Position numbers and translations under genes: made by a program
From: Archegozetes longisetosus
Lineage: Eukaryota > Arthropoda > Arachnida > Sarcoptiformes > Trhypochthoniidae
Direction of reading: 5' to 3'
Assembly (NCBI GenBank): GCA_018873245.2
Contig: JAEMBT020000001.1
Location: 3,162,001-3,226,000, forward strand
Length of the DNA: 64,000 nt
Notes under the pieces: generated by a model
What the model saw: the letters and a program-made list of their open reading frames with translations, nothing else
Databases searched by the model: none
Told to the model about the DNA's origin: nothing
Shown: in pieces, positions 32,690 to 45,740 of the stretch
Layout: every line of letters begins with the position of its first letter
Numbering within the stretch: the first letter of the stretch is position 1

Positions 32690-33213
32690 CGCGCGTTTCT
32701 TTGGCTCAAATATCTCTATCTTCCGAATTATAGCCCATCAAAGTTGAAAATTTAAAATATTCACTTGAACATAACTTTTGAACCAAGAGCCCAACCGACT
32801 TGAATGAATTATCAAAATGTGAGTTTTAAAAACTCTTCAAAATCAAATCATTTTCTGAATATTTGTAACAGAGAAATTTCAAATATTAATTGGTATTATT
32901 CCCATTAAAACTGAGATTATGGAATAAACCATGAAATCAAACCTCGAAAAACAACATAATATTATAATGACAAAAAACATTTTCAACGAGAATAAAACTG
33001 ATTAATATTTGAAATTCCCCTGACATAAATCTTCAGAGGAATGAATTGATTTTGGGGTACTTTTAAAAACCTACAATTCGATATCATATTCATGTCAGTC
33101 GGGCTCTTAGCTCAAAAGTTAGGTTCAAGTGAAAATTTGAAATTTCCAACTTTGACGAGCTATAATTTTGAAGATAGAGGCATTTGAACCAAATAAAGAG
33201 CACGTATTTAATT
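32690..33213. repeat. Second palindrome, about 215-bp arms
   Basis: Arms 32690-32910 and 32985-33213 pair imperfectly. They share tcaaatatctctatctt against gaagatagaggcatttga, caaagttgaaaattt against aaatttccaactttg, and accaagagcccaac against gtcgggctcttagct. It lies 216 bp after the first palindrome, with unrelated sequence. No ORF of interest. Confidence 0.75.
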
Positions 33214-33244
33214 ATTTGTTAAGTAGTTTTGATTGCATCTGTCG

Positions 33245-33330
33245 GAATTAGAATTCAATTGCTAAATTTTTCTCTATAGATTTTTTCTTCTATTAGGTAG
33301 GCGCTTAATGATTGAGCTACCAAACCTTGT
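33245..33330 (-). repeat. tRNA-derived sequence on minus strand
   Basis: Read on the minus strand, ggtttggtagctcaatcatt resembles the start and D-arm of a tRNA, and gaattctaattccgac lies about 60 bp further on at the B-box position. The middle region is enlarged and A-rich, so it is a relic and not a tRNA gene. Confidence 0.35.
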
Positions 33331-34389
33331 CAAAAAGTTTTACGCAAATTCTATTTTATTCATAAAAATTGCTTGACGTTTAAAGGTATAGAATGTCCAT
33401 AAACTAGCTCCTGGAGTTTTGCAAATGACTGTATGTGAGCAAACATAAATTCTGTAAAGTTTCGCCAAAAAAGAATCAAAAATAAACAAGTTAAGATTAC
33501 CTGGCCTAGAAAAGGGCCTACCTTTACCCATCAACCGATAATTGTACTGCTTAACTTTTGAAAGTTACATGAAATGTTGTGCTCTGCTTGCTATGATATT
33601 ACTTTGCGTATTAGAAGTACTGTCATTTTTAACTTTAGTATACACGAATAAATATAATTATTTGAAACTGAATAATCTAATCATAATAGGTTATACACTA
33701 TAATTAATAAATGTTAAGTCCAATTATTACAATGTATTAGGCTTATTAAAGCAAAAATGAATGAAAATAATTTCTTGAATTTTATGAATATTTATTACGT
33801 TTTCAAAAGTGTTACATGGTGTCAATTATGTGAGTTTTCTATGACATATGTCCGGTCTTATTTTTATTATTATTAAAAATTTCTAAATTTTCAAGCTTCA
33901 AGAGATTAATGCCAAAGATTATTTGACAAACTTAAGGGTAAAAAATCAGTAAAGTCAGAAAAGTTTTAAATAAGTCAAACGCAATGCATTAACAATGACA
34001 TGTGTATCGATGCCTGAAAAATCATGAGATTGCAGAATTCGGAGATTTTCATATTTTTATTTTGATAGACATTATAACAGGATTTTTAGCAAAATATTGA
34101 ACATCTCATCACTATATTTAGCAATATATGAGCTAAGAATTGATACATTAAAAATAGAATGAAAGTAACCATTAAGAATGAATAGTTGTACAGTAGTATG
34201 AGCCTAGTTTCAAATCATTACGGTGAGTACATGGCTAATTCGAAAAGACCGCAACTTTTTCAAACTAATTACTCAATTGAACAATTCAGTATTAGATGTC
34301 GCCTCTTCTTTTGCGATTCACTTTTTAACACAGGCTTGAAGTGTCTATATCTCATTATTTTTCACGTCGGTATTGAGTCATAGGATTCA

Positions 34390-35125
34390 CTCGACAAATG
34401 CTTTCATAATATCTTATCAGAATTTAGGCTTGATCTCGATCAGAACTATCGATTATACTCGTTCCGAATTGAATACTCTGTTAATATTATCAGAATCTCA
34501 TCAAAAGGTAAGCAAATTACTCAATATAGAGTTAAAGTGATTATAATTCATTTGATATAACTCGTCAATAAGTGATTGAATGCTTCGCTGTTTTACGAAC
34601 ACTCATATGAATGACATCTTTTGTGAACTCTATTACAGTTAAACCTCTCAAACTTTGGCACGCAGTTAAGTACTGTTTCTAAGTTAATAACAAATGAATT
34701 GTTTTTCTATGGCGTTTTTATGTGGTTTTTAAAAATCACTTAAATGCGTGCAAAGACGACAGGTTTTACTGTATTTTAATCAATCGATTACACTTGAAAA
34801 CACTTTGACTCAATTGAACAAACTATAACTAATGAACAGTTTATCGAAAATATTCTAATCATTAGTTATATAAATTAGTGCCAAAACTGATGTCAATTTG
34901 ATATGAAATGTTGGACTAAGATATTAGTAAAATAGAAGAGTAGAATTGAAAGGTTTAAGGTAGAAGAGTTAGCTTTGAAAGGGGGTATTAAGTGAAAGAA
35001 CACATAAGAAGTAATGAATACTATAAACGGATTTGTCAGTCAATATCTGTTGTATAAAATATAATACGTTAATGAATTGACTGAACCATTAAGAATAACT
35101 ATTAGTCCACTAAACTAACTGTTGT
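34390..35125 (+). repeat. Duplicated block D1, copy 3 (uninterrupted)
   Basis: A full-length relative of 17990-19945 that lacks both insertions found there. Continuity is seen across 'ccaaaactgatgtcaatttgatatg' (MULE-like site) and 'aagtaatgaatactataaa' (mariner foldback site). It establishes the pre-insertion sequence. Confidence 0.75.
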
Positions 35126-35415
35126 AACGTGTTGAGCGAAAGTATTGCATAAGATCTCGCCTTGGAAACAGCGTGAAAAACATCTAATAATAAAGTTTAA
35201 CTAAAATTGAATCTAAACCTTTAATACAGACTAAACCTTGAGATAGACAATCTAAATAATAATATAACAGTTTTATTTATGCTAAGGGCTTGCCTAACCT
35301 TCACTTTGAGCCTTGAATTTGATAATATATGCGATCTTGTGATTCTGTTCAGATTAAAGCATTTCATGTCATAAACAAAACTGTTTGGCATTTAAACAAT
35401 ACAAAAAAACATTTG

Positions 35416-35471
35416 GCGCTATAGGGTACTATCTGTAATTGAAATAAGACTGTAAATAAGACTTTATAGCA
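35416..35471 (+). repeat. 60-bp hairpin family, copy 2
   Basis: gcgctatag at the left pairs with ctttatagcat at the right. Internal signature tatctgtaattgaaata. Confidence 0.65.
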
Positions 35472-36559
35472 TAATAAAAACTATACATTATATCGTGTTC
35501 GCTCATGGTTAGAATGACGTAAAAACTGGTGGCCTGTTTGCTGTTCAGACTTATTCGTTGAATGATTGGCTGAGATGTGTTGAGAGAATATCAGTTCATA
35601 TAATGATTTACATATTCTTTTAATCTGTATTTCGATTCAGTATCAGCATTAACTTGTTATGTTTTTCCCTATATACAATATCTATTTATTGATCACTTAG
35701 TTATCTATAGTTTACTTCCAATAATGTAAGTTTGATCTGAACTATAAGATAGTCTATTAGTTTCTAATTTGACGTGTTGCTTTTATGTGCTTCTGTTAAC
35801 TTTGTTAACTATTTGTAGTATTCATGTGTATTAGTTCTCTGTGTTTGTAGTGAAGCCAATGTTTTCTTGGGCTTATTTCAGGTAATGCATTACTGTAATA
35901 CATCCACAATCATTTTAGTTAAGTTAATAATAACTTTTTTGGCTCTCTCAACTATTTTGCTTTTTTATATTACTTAACTCATTGTTTTAATCTTATTACT
36001 GAACTTGAATTTGCAAATGCAAATAGTGCTTAAGGTTGAAAGATAACTTTTGAAGACAATAAGATTTAAAAAACAGAATAGAAGCAAAAATATGGAAAAT
36101 TCTTAAATGAGATTGTATTGAAAATGGAGTGAAATAATTGAGATCAGACTTAGCGACTGGCAATCTAATTATAAACCTAGAATAGTTATCATAAAGCAAT
36201 CTGCCAGTAGTCGTTCAACAAACTTTGAACTAACTTTCAGCTCACTCTCAACTAACTTTCATCTATAAATTAAGGTCACTTTTTCCGGTATTTCCTTATT
36301 GTTTTATGAAACAATTATAAACTTTTTAGTAACTCTTCACTATTTGATTGCATTGAAAAGATGTCAATCAGTTTAGTTTTATTGTTTCTCAGTAGTTATT
36401 TCATTAATAATTGCTTCGAATTGTGAAGACTAGCCAAAAAGAACTTAGTTTTTCAAATAATAAAGTGTTTAAGGTATGTGAAATGTGTTTGTTATAAAAG
36501 TTTTAAATTTAGACTCAATAGAAAGTTGGCGCGTGTCCTAATTTCAGACTTATTATTGA

Positions 36560-37325
36560 GTAAGTCGTTAAGTAACTTAAAATGTACTTTCTACCTGTAT
36601 ATTGTTATTTATTTGACTCCCAACATCAATGCTTATGTTTCTAACATTTTGAAATCTGTATTATTCCTTTTTTTCTTTATGTCTTTCTATTGCTACAAAA
36701 ATGATTTATTGCTAACCACTACATACTGCATGCTCTTCTGACCCAAAACTCTTGATTTTGATTGCCTTTGAGTGCCAAAATTTTCGCAATAGTTTCTGAT
36801 TGATTCCAGATAATTATCAGTTTTATGAGCATTAGTACTGAATAACTAATGAATTTTTAATGCATTTATAAATAATGATTTTATAAATGCTTTTTCAGGA
36901 ACTAAATATTAACGTGTTTTCAAATTTTAAATTATGAAAGATTAAAATCAAAAATTTTTTTCTTTTTACGGATCTTTCTATGAATAAGTCTTTATACAAA
37001 TGAGTTTTTTTCTATGAATAACTCTTTCAATCACGTCTTAGAAAATGATTAGAAATGTTATATTGAGTGTGGAAAATCCTTGAATGTCTACAATCAAATA
37101 TTCGGTTTTTAAGTGACGACAACTTTATTCTTATTGGGTTGAAATCAAGTGTGTTTGCGTCACAATAGAACTCACTTTTTCTCACTGTTAATCAAACTTT
37201 CCATTTAGTTCCTTTAGTCTCTAGTCTCAACTTTCTAGTGTTTCGTAATTAGTTTTGTGATTCCCCTTTCATTTGGATTCCTTTTCAAGTTTTGTTCTGT
37301 TTTTCCAACCTTTTTCAATCAAAAA
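36560..37325 (+). repeat. Duplicated block D2, copy 2 (without the MITE)
   Basis: Related to 27775-27800 plus 28340-29000. The sequence taagtcgttaagtaacttaaaatg runs straight into the block, so this copy lacks the MITE found in copy 1. Confidence 0.7.
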
Positions 37326-38954
37326 GTCCTATAAAGTAAGTTAAAATTTATTATAGTTATTGTGATTTTTTGTATCTGGGAGCAAAAAAGAGCTAAAAAA
37401 CAAAAATAGTAGCTATTCGTGAAACAATGAAATGGTTAACGCTTTGCGCACACCAATGGTTAAAATATTCCCCAACTACTATAATAGAGTGCCATTATCC
37501 TGGTATTCATTGCTTTTGTGGTTGCTATTTTTCAAATCAATTGTTTCATCAACTTTTTCAAATATTTCGCTAACTTCTCAATAGAAAAATTTTCAAATTA
37601 GATTCTTATCTATACTTTTTTTGACAATTTTTTACGTTTCAAAAACTCGATAATACTTTTGAACTAACAAAATATATAATTTTCGTAAGGTTTATGTCGA
37701 CTTGAATTTGATTATGAATACATGAATAACTAAATGATGAGTAAAACATAGAATCATTAAGAAAATAACAGTTCGTGAGCCATAAAATGATAGTCTATAG
37801 GATTGATATTGTTTGTGATATTTGACACGATTTAAATATATGAATAAACTAATTATCAAAACGTAATCATATATTATTTCTAAGGGCTTTAAACTAAGAA
37901 AATGAATAAACAAAAATTATCTGTTTGTCATATGTTATATAAATGTCATATTTATGACTTATGACTTCATGCAAATGGATACAGTTAAACGTAGTTAAGC
38001 CCTTTTAAAAATAACAAAGATAACTTTTAATTTCTTATGGATTTTATGCTTATAAAAATGGGCTTAACTTGACGTTGAAGATAGACTTATGCGTTGAATA
38101 GCAAATGTGAATAAAACATCTGCTTTATTATTTAGCATTGCGCTCAACGTTGCAATTGTTAGGCAACTAATATAAATGTCATTCATCTCATCATGTGAGC
38201 AAATGTCAGTTATACTTCTGTACTTCTATACTACTATTTTTTCTGTTGTAAATTAACCAAATTGCAACGTTTTTCCCTATTAATAAGTTGCAAATCCATA
38301 TTTTTATAGCTAAATCTACAGGTAATAAACGTCGAAAAATTTCCTGTAAATTTATTAAAAATAAATGATTAAATTTGCATCATCTCATCTTTTCACTGGT
38401 AAAATGTTTGCTAAAATTCACGTTAATCTAAGTAGGAAATTAATTTTATTTGGTTTAAATGTTACTTTCAAAATAGATTTATGTCAATATCGAACAGTAG
38501 TGTTATTCAAAGTCTAGTCTATGAGTCTAAACATTATTTAACTGAACTTTCTCTCACTTTAATCTATTTTCTAAGATGTATGAATAGACGCAAATATGTT
38601 TTGATTAAATGTTGAATAACATAACTAATAATAGTATCAAAAATGAGACACTTGGACCCAACTATCAGTAGTTTATTTGAAACGAACAACTTTAACCAAT
38701 TGATAAGAGCTTAAGGATTAGCACTTAATATTTACTGTTGATATTTTCTCATAGGATAGAATCTATCGAATCAATAATAATCGTATAGAGTTTGTAATGT
38801 TGCAAAACTAGTTGCAGCGGACCTGCGTTTTAACATCTATTTCAATAATAATCCATTTAAACTATGTATATAACTATATGTCTAAATAAATTTAACTTCA
38901 ATAGACCATTCGTTTTAGTAAAATTAAGTTTCTGATCATCTAATTGCGAATATA

Positions 38955-39320
38955 TTATAGTTTATTAGTTATTAAAATTAATTGTTGCTAATAATAAGAT
39001 TTGACTGTAGATGTGAGTGCAACTGCAACCATAATCATTCGAGAGTTAGTACCATAGCACTTGACTGATGTTATCTAATATGTAGTTTGATTTTAATATG
39101 ACATTTTATTGGTTATTAAAATTTGTTAGTCCTTACTAGTAATAAGATTCAAACGTAGTTTGTCTGATATATAGTTTAGTTATATGACAGTTAGTTATTA
39201 AACCAGTTAATTGTTACTAATAACAAGATTTGGCTGTAGTTTATCTAACATAGTTTGGGCTACATGACATTAGTTATTAAAATTAGTTAATAAATACTAA
39301 TAATAAAATTTGACTATAGC
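38955..39320 (+). repeat. Degenerate minisatellite ending 54 bp before the lipin start
   Basis: About four imperfect units of 80-120 bp, each containing 'agttattaaa(a)', 'gtt(a/g)nt...actaataa(t/c)aagattt' and '(g)actgtag(t)tt' in that order (units near 38958, 39081, 39178 and 39259). It occupies the proximal promoter or 5' UTR position of lipin. Confidence 0.6.
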
Positions 39321-39374
39321 TTGATTGGTGACTTTCATGAGCCTTTGGTATCGTATCTGTCAATAGCTCCTAAA

Positions 39375-42300
39375 ATGAATTACATCGGAAAGTTTATATC
39401 TAACTTTAAAGACTTCTACAAAGAAATCAACTCTGCCACTCTTACTGGTGCTATTGATGTTATTGTTGTCGAACAACAAGATGGTACTTATCTTTGCTCA
39501 CCTTTTCATGTCCGATTTGGCAAAATTGGTGTTCTTAGGAGTAAAGAAAAAATTGTATGTCTTCCTATTTTCACTTTTTTATTGGCTCTTATCAGAACGT
39601 TGTTTCTCTTTCTTTCTCAATTACAACCCTTATATTTATCTCGATTTCAAGGTTGACATTGAAATTAATGGAGAAGCTATTGATATACATATGAAATTGG
39701 GAGACACCGGAGAAGCATTTTTTATTGAAGAGATCGAAGACGAACAGCTTCCAGTTCCTAACCATTTAGCCACTTCTCCATTACCTGACGAGTCAAGTCC
39801 TGATTATTTAGCTGAACAAATCGCTAAAATCAAACTCGAAGACAACAACAATATTAGTTCTGAAACGACAACCAATACCAAACCAGTAATTATTGAAACA
39901 AACAATGAACAAAAGAGTGAAACCAAATGTGATAACAAAGAAAGCGACTTATTTAATAATGAAACTAGTCTTTCGTCAGCCGCGAAATCGTCTTCAGTCC
40001 CAACAAGTTTTGTAGTGCCAAATAATGTGAACGAAGAACGCATCCATTTCTCGCTCACACCTCCCATCAATTCGACTGCTGATCATATTCCTCAAAATCA
40101 TTTCATACCAATCAGTGTCAATAGTAATGATAATCAACTGAGAAATACCACTATTTCAACACAAACCGATGAAAATGGATTCCAAGGAATTCCGATCTCA
40201 GGCCCGAATTCGCAACAAAAGCGTATCAGAAGGAAAAAGAAGAGTTCAGTCATCAGAAAACAACAACAAAAATTGAAAAATAAAGAAAATAGTGACCAAA
40301 TAAACGGAAGCAGTCAAGGAGTGAACGATGAAGACATTTTTCAAATGGATGATGATCTAGAGAGTGATTCGATTAGTGATAAGTTTTCATCATCCGTTCC
40401 AATACTTGACGATCTCTCGCCAACTAAGTCACACCCCTTGAACCAATATTCGACATCTTTTCATGATTTTCACCCATATTCTGACAGTGAGATCCAACAG
40501 CCGTTCGCAAGCGCTACTCCAAAGACTTATAACAGACAAAGCTCAAGACCATCGAGTCCTGATTACAAATCAGACACGGAGTATGAGATTCAAAAATATG
40601 ATGCCACCAGTCAGACAGATGTAGAGCCAAAGGTCTCATGGCAATGGGGAGAACTGCCCTGTGTCCCTAAAGTCACTACCGATGACATCAATCTCAAACC
40701 TTCTTCTCCTACCATTGCCTCCGATGAAATCGTCAGCTCTGATGATGAAATCGAAACTCACTCGAAACAAAATAATCGAAATTCTATGTTCGGCGTTCTC
40801 AACTTTATGAAATCCAATAAAACTGATCCCATCTCTACTGGTAATGAAGAAAAAGGCATTTATTTGGATGAACTCAACCCAAATAACATCAATCCAGAAA
40901 TGGCAGCACTTTATTTTCCTAAGTTCAAAGCGTATCCGTTGAAACGTAATGTTGATGAAGACAACGAGTCGGGCAAAGGTCCGTCTTTGCCGCATTCGCC
41001 ACAAAGTCTGGATGTTATGCCGTCTTCCGGTCCTCAAAGTATAGACTCGGGTGACTCTGATCAAGAACGATCATCTCTTTGCACAAGTTATGATTTGTAC
41101 ACTATAAATAAGACATATCATGACCTTTCAATGTCACTATGTGGTGGTCTCGAAGAACTAAACAGAGACTCTTTGAATTCGGAACGATTTCTTCACTCAA
41201 TAATATCTTTCGATGACTTCTCAGAGAATCCGACTTCAATACTACAAAATCCAAATTTGGTGATAAGAATGGGAGGAAAGTATTACAACTGGCAGACAGC
41301 GGCTCCAGTTATTATATCTTTACTCATGTTTCAGCGACAAATCCCCGACAAAGCACTCGCTTCACTCGTCGACCAATTCATGCCCAAAAAAGAAGAGAAA
41401 AAGCAGTTCCAAAATCAAAAATCCTCGTGGTGGTCGTGGAGACGATCCAACACTGTCAGCGAAGGCACTAAGCTATCGCCTCAAGTGTCCACTCCTTCAC
41501 CAGTCGGTGACCAGTCAATTATGACTAATTCTTCTTCGAACTCAACACTCGTCCAAAGCGAATCATTTGGTGATAATTTCAGTGATAGTATGAAAACAGT
41601 TGTTAATGAAGATAATAGTTATACGTCATCTCCCAGTGATGTGGAAGAGAACGAAAAGCACTTGTCAGCAAATGGTCAAATACCTAAAAGAAAGAGCAAA
41701 TATAGGAAAAAACTTCGTCTTTCATCAGATGATATTAAGAGTTTGAACCTAAAAGAAGGTAGCAATGAAGTGGTTTTTAGTGTGACCACTGCATATCAGG
41801 GAACCACTACTTGCAAGTGTCATATCTATCTTTGGAGATATGATGACAATATTATTATTTCTGACATCGACGGCACAATCACTAAGTCTGACGTTCTGGG
41901 ACACATTCTTCCGATCATTGGTAAAGATTGGGCACAATCTGGAGTGGCAAATCTGTTTACTAAAATTAAGAAGAATGGCTATAAATTCCTATATCTATCT
42001 GCGCGAGCTATAGGTCAAGCCAGAGTCACCAGAGAATACCTCCGAAGCATACGTCAGGGAGATATCTGTCTTCCAGATGGACCTCTTCTACTCTCTCCCA
42101 CTTCGCTTATGTCTGCCCTTCACAGGTATGTTTCAAATAACTTATTCTTCGACTTAATTGGTTCTCAACTCTAAAGTATTTTTTATCTACAGAGAAGTGA
42201 TTGAGAAGAAACCCGAAGAATTTAAAATAAGTTGCTTGAAAGATATTCAAGCGCTGTTCCCTCGATCTCCATTCTATGCAGGATTTGGCAATAAAATCAA

Positions 42301-42906
42301 TGTAAATTTGATTAATTGCCGTATACGATGATAATCTGTTGAGCGGATTCTTAAGTGCCCACTATTTGAGCATATGAGGAATAGCATAAGCATATCCTCA
42401 AGTTTGCTATTCTGAGGACTTTTTCAATACCTATTTTCCCCCAGCTGTCTTGAGTGTGAGCTCAGTCTTAAGTGGGTTCTTCGTATACGGCCGTAAGTTG
42501 TGAATTTGAAACGAAAATTGATTGAATTACTGAATTTTAGGACACATGGGCATACAGGGCAGTTGACATACACTTGTCGCGTATTTTCACTATCAATCAT
42601 AGGGGAGAACTCAAACTGGAATTAATCCAAACTTTCCAGTCATCGTATGTTTACTAAATGCTAATAAGTCGGTTCAATGGTTAATTTACTGTTTTTAACA
42701 GATATACTCGACTGAGTGATGTGGTCGACCAAATGTTTCCACCGATTCGTCACAACAATGAGAAAAGTTATAATTCAGAATTCAGTTCATTTGAATATTG
42801 GAGGGATTCTATTCTTGAAATTAAAGATGATGATACTTTATTAAATGCACAAAAAGAAACTAATGACAAAAAAACTGATTCTACCCGAAAACAAATTTCG
42901 AAATAG
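39375..42906 (+). CDS. LPIN: Lipin, Mg2+-dependent phosphatidate phosphatase
   Basis: Exons 39375-39554, 39652-42125, 42193-42301, 42541-42644 and 42702-42906. Phases 0, 2, 0, 2 all close, giving 1023 aa. Lipin dephosphorylates phosphatidate to diacylglycerol at the ER and also acts as a nuclear co-regulator. The N-lip domain starts at residue 1 ([43 protein letters not shown]). A basic nuclear-localisation cluster lies at about residues 249-262 ([10 protein letters not shown]). The M-lip Trp motif is WWSWRRS near 654. The catalytic HAD motif is DIDGT at 798-802, followed by the C-lip block ([27 protein letters not shown]). The Gly of the GDTGEA motif is kept. Length is normal. AATAAA lies at about 43003. 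The gene is convergent with Maelstrom. Confidence 0.95.
42302..42540 (+). other. Lipin intron 3
   Basis: 239 bp, the longest lipin intron; the others are 57-97 bp. It contains a small inverted pair (gtatacgatgataatctgttgagcgg near 42319 and cttcgtatacggc near 42479) and a short stem around gcatatgaggaatagc/ gcatatcctcaag. It may hold a small element. No exon is seen. Confidence 0.4.
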
Positions 42907-43427
42907 TTTTTAATTTTTATTTTCTATTCTAATTAGATTAAATTCTATTAAATTAAATTAATTAACACTATATTGATTTCTTGTTAACATGTTTTTCATG
43001 AAAATAAATTGTTTTAAATCTTCAACGCTTTAATTTGCTCTTAAGTTTATGGAAAAGAATACAAACGACAATTGACTGAACGAAAATTCTGATCAATTCT
43101 GATCTTGTCTCGATTCGACGAAATAAATTTAGTGTTGGGATAAGAATTATTTCGGTTTCTGTTGGATTGATTTCTAGAAAATGAATTTCTATGAACCTAC
43201 AAAACATTTACTCTTTTAAATTGTTTGAACATTAACTGAAGAAATATAAATTAATGAAACACTCAGGAAATATTAATATTCTTAAGAGATTTGATCATTA
43301 CAGCAAGGCATGATTTTAGTGATAATACAGAGAATCCAAAAGATTATATTATAGTCAGTTTTATGAATTTATTTAAACTCAAACTAAAGCATTCGACAAA
43401 TTTTTGAAATATAGAATAAAAGAAATA

Positions 43428-44582
43428 TTATTTAAGTCTTTTTCCGCGTCCAATACCAAGCGACTTATGCTTTAGACTCGAATTTTCCTTCGACTCGTTA
43501 CCATCGTCTTCAATTTGGAGTCTCTGAAAGTGTTTGAGCTCAAGAAAAGTCCTCTTTGGAGTCGAATTGATTTCTGGAAAATGTTGTGGAGTTATACTAA
43601 TCTTAAAAGCAGTTTGAAACACATATGACATCATATAAGCCAATCGTTTAGCGACACCAATCGCACAATCAATGCATTCAAGATTTTGATGATATGGACA
43701 GTCGGTGTTGAGAGAGTAATCAAACGAACACGAAGTCATATCACTTCTACAAATAGCCAAAGGTCTGGATATTCCGATTTGAGCAAAGATATTGAAGACA
43801 AGATCAGCTACATCCAAGACTACGATATCCCATTCCAAGTTGAGATGAGCTGGTCGTTTGTTCATTTCATTTTTATATTTATCTTTATATTTATCCTTAT
43901 ATTTAACATTAAGCCATTTCAATGCCCCCATATTCTGCTCAATTTGCTCTCCATTTGAAAATAAAATGATTGGAATCTTCTCCTCATTTGATGAATTCGG
44001 GTGACCCTTTGCTATAATTTGTTGTATTTCTTCACCAATCAGACTATAGTCATCTGAAGCTAAAATGAAGTCATTGATAGGTATTTTATGCGTTTTTGAG
44101 TGATTGTAAGCTGAGTAGAAGTACCCAATGGGGATATCTCCGGCATCAATAAATCGGTGATAGCTATTAATGATTCCCTTTTCGATAGTGTACTCAACAA
44201 AACCGATTTCAATTGGAGGGTAAGTATTCTTATAAATGCAAAGAATATTTGTTGACATTATCAACAACTTTGTTTTCATTATCTCGTGACTTGACTTGTT
44301 CTTAACCAGAATATCTATCATCTTCTGTGACTTGACTTGTTGAGCGTGAGTTTGTTCGCTGTCTTCATAGTAGGGGTCATTTATCTTCTGCCCACTACTA
44401 GACACCTCTTGCTTCGATCCGACAGTTTGTTCCCCGAAAGCCATTCCTTCTGATTCGCTGGTTGCCTGAAACAAATCAAATCGATTTGAATGTTTTATAT
44501 ATAGAAAGGAATTGATTCATGCCTTCCATTGGTCTCTACACTGCTTAGCGAACTGACTCTTAAGTAACTTATTGCTTAACAT
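43428..44582 (-). CDS. MAEL: Maelstrom-family protein (piRNA pathway)
   Basis: Exons 44582-44523 and 44465-43428 (minus), giving 365 aa. Maelstrom proteins act with Piwi in germline transposon silencing. The core is the MAEL domain, an RNase-H-like fold: PPIEIGFVEYTIEKGI, then YHRFIDAGDIPIGYFY and HSKTHKIP. The conserved Cys/His cluster follows (CPYHQNLECIDCAIGVAKRLAYMMS). Joining the exons through a GC-AG intron of 57 bp in phase 0 rebuilds an HMG-box helix (CRDQWKATSESEGMAF), which supports the join. HMG helix 1 is not found, and an in-frame stop precedes the ATG, so the box is truncated or another 5' exon was missed. A tttatt (AATAAA on minus) lies about 57 bp past the stop. Confidence 0.85.
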
Positions 44583-45740
44583 CTTTACTACCAATCAATA
44601 GGTTCTAATATTTGGTTAAATAAGTACAACAAAACAAAACAAAACACAAAAACTAATTAATTATTAAGTGAAAACCATTGAAATATTGAATAATCGAAAT
44701 GTCAATTATTGCGATTACTTAACGATTTGACCTGAAATGAAAAGTTTTACTTGAGTTAAGAATGAGTTGAGGATTATGTAATAGTTTGAACAATGATTGA
44801 CTCATTGAATAGAACTTGGGGCAATTGAAAGGCTATCGATTGTGCGCACAATTAATCTTAAAGCCAATGAAAAAGTTTTCACTTCTAACAATTAAGTCTT
44901 TCCACTAACACTTGTTTAGCGAACGTCTGATTTGGGCGCGATTATAGGCCAATACGCGTTAATGCATATCATATTGCCATATATGACATATTAGACAATA
45001 ATATGTTTCTAATGTTTTTCATTTTAGAGATCAATATATCATTTCTATGATTGACTACTGATCCAATACTAATTTAATCAATGTATCACTCAATCCAATG
45101 CTGTAAAGTTTTCGCCGAATCTATCAAACGATTAATGATTTGTTCAGTATTTATGACTAATTAAGTAAGAAATGAATTATTCACTTATTATTTATTGTTT
45201 TGTTTTTCAATTTGTTTTGCTTTTAACTAATGACCCCTTTCTCCATACTTTTACCGATATTTTCACCGCAAATATTTCAACAAAACTGCCATAAATGCAT
45301 AATAAAACGGACAATATATTGCAAATAATGAGCAAATTTCAAGTTTAACTAAATCGGAGTTAAATGCGTTGCAAAAGTATGAGACTAAAGAAGAGCCAAA
45401 CCCAATGTAATACAAATCAATTGGGATTATGGCTTAGATTTAGAAAGAAATCATTGCTGTAAATGTGATCTAAGCTGAATGAACAACTCATCTCTCTAAC
45501 CGATTTAGTCGTTAATCCTCTACCAATTCAAATGTTTGTCCTATAACGAACGCTTTAGTCTTCAATTAAAACTTTTATTGTTTAAATAGATTACTATTAT
45601 TACTGTTACTGATCAAATCGACAAACACTCGATTGGTTTTTGAGGATAAATTTCGATTTAATCTTTAAAAATAGACTGACTACAGGCGAACTATTCATTA
45701 GAGAGATTTTTATTACAGTCGATTCTCTATCCTAGGTTGT

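Larger units (their letters stand above)
30214..39374. other. 9-kb gene-free region rich in palindromes and duplicated blocks
   Basis: No host exon is supported on either strand. It holds TTAAGCCGT motifs (30470-30600), two long palindromes (31585-32474, 32690-33213), tRNA-like sequences, block D1 copy 3 (34390-35125), a 60-bp hairpin (35416-35471), block D2 copy 2 (36560-37325) and a minisatellite (38955-39320). 37.33-38.95 kb shows nothing beyond AT-rich sequence. Confidence 0.55.
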
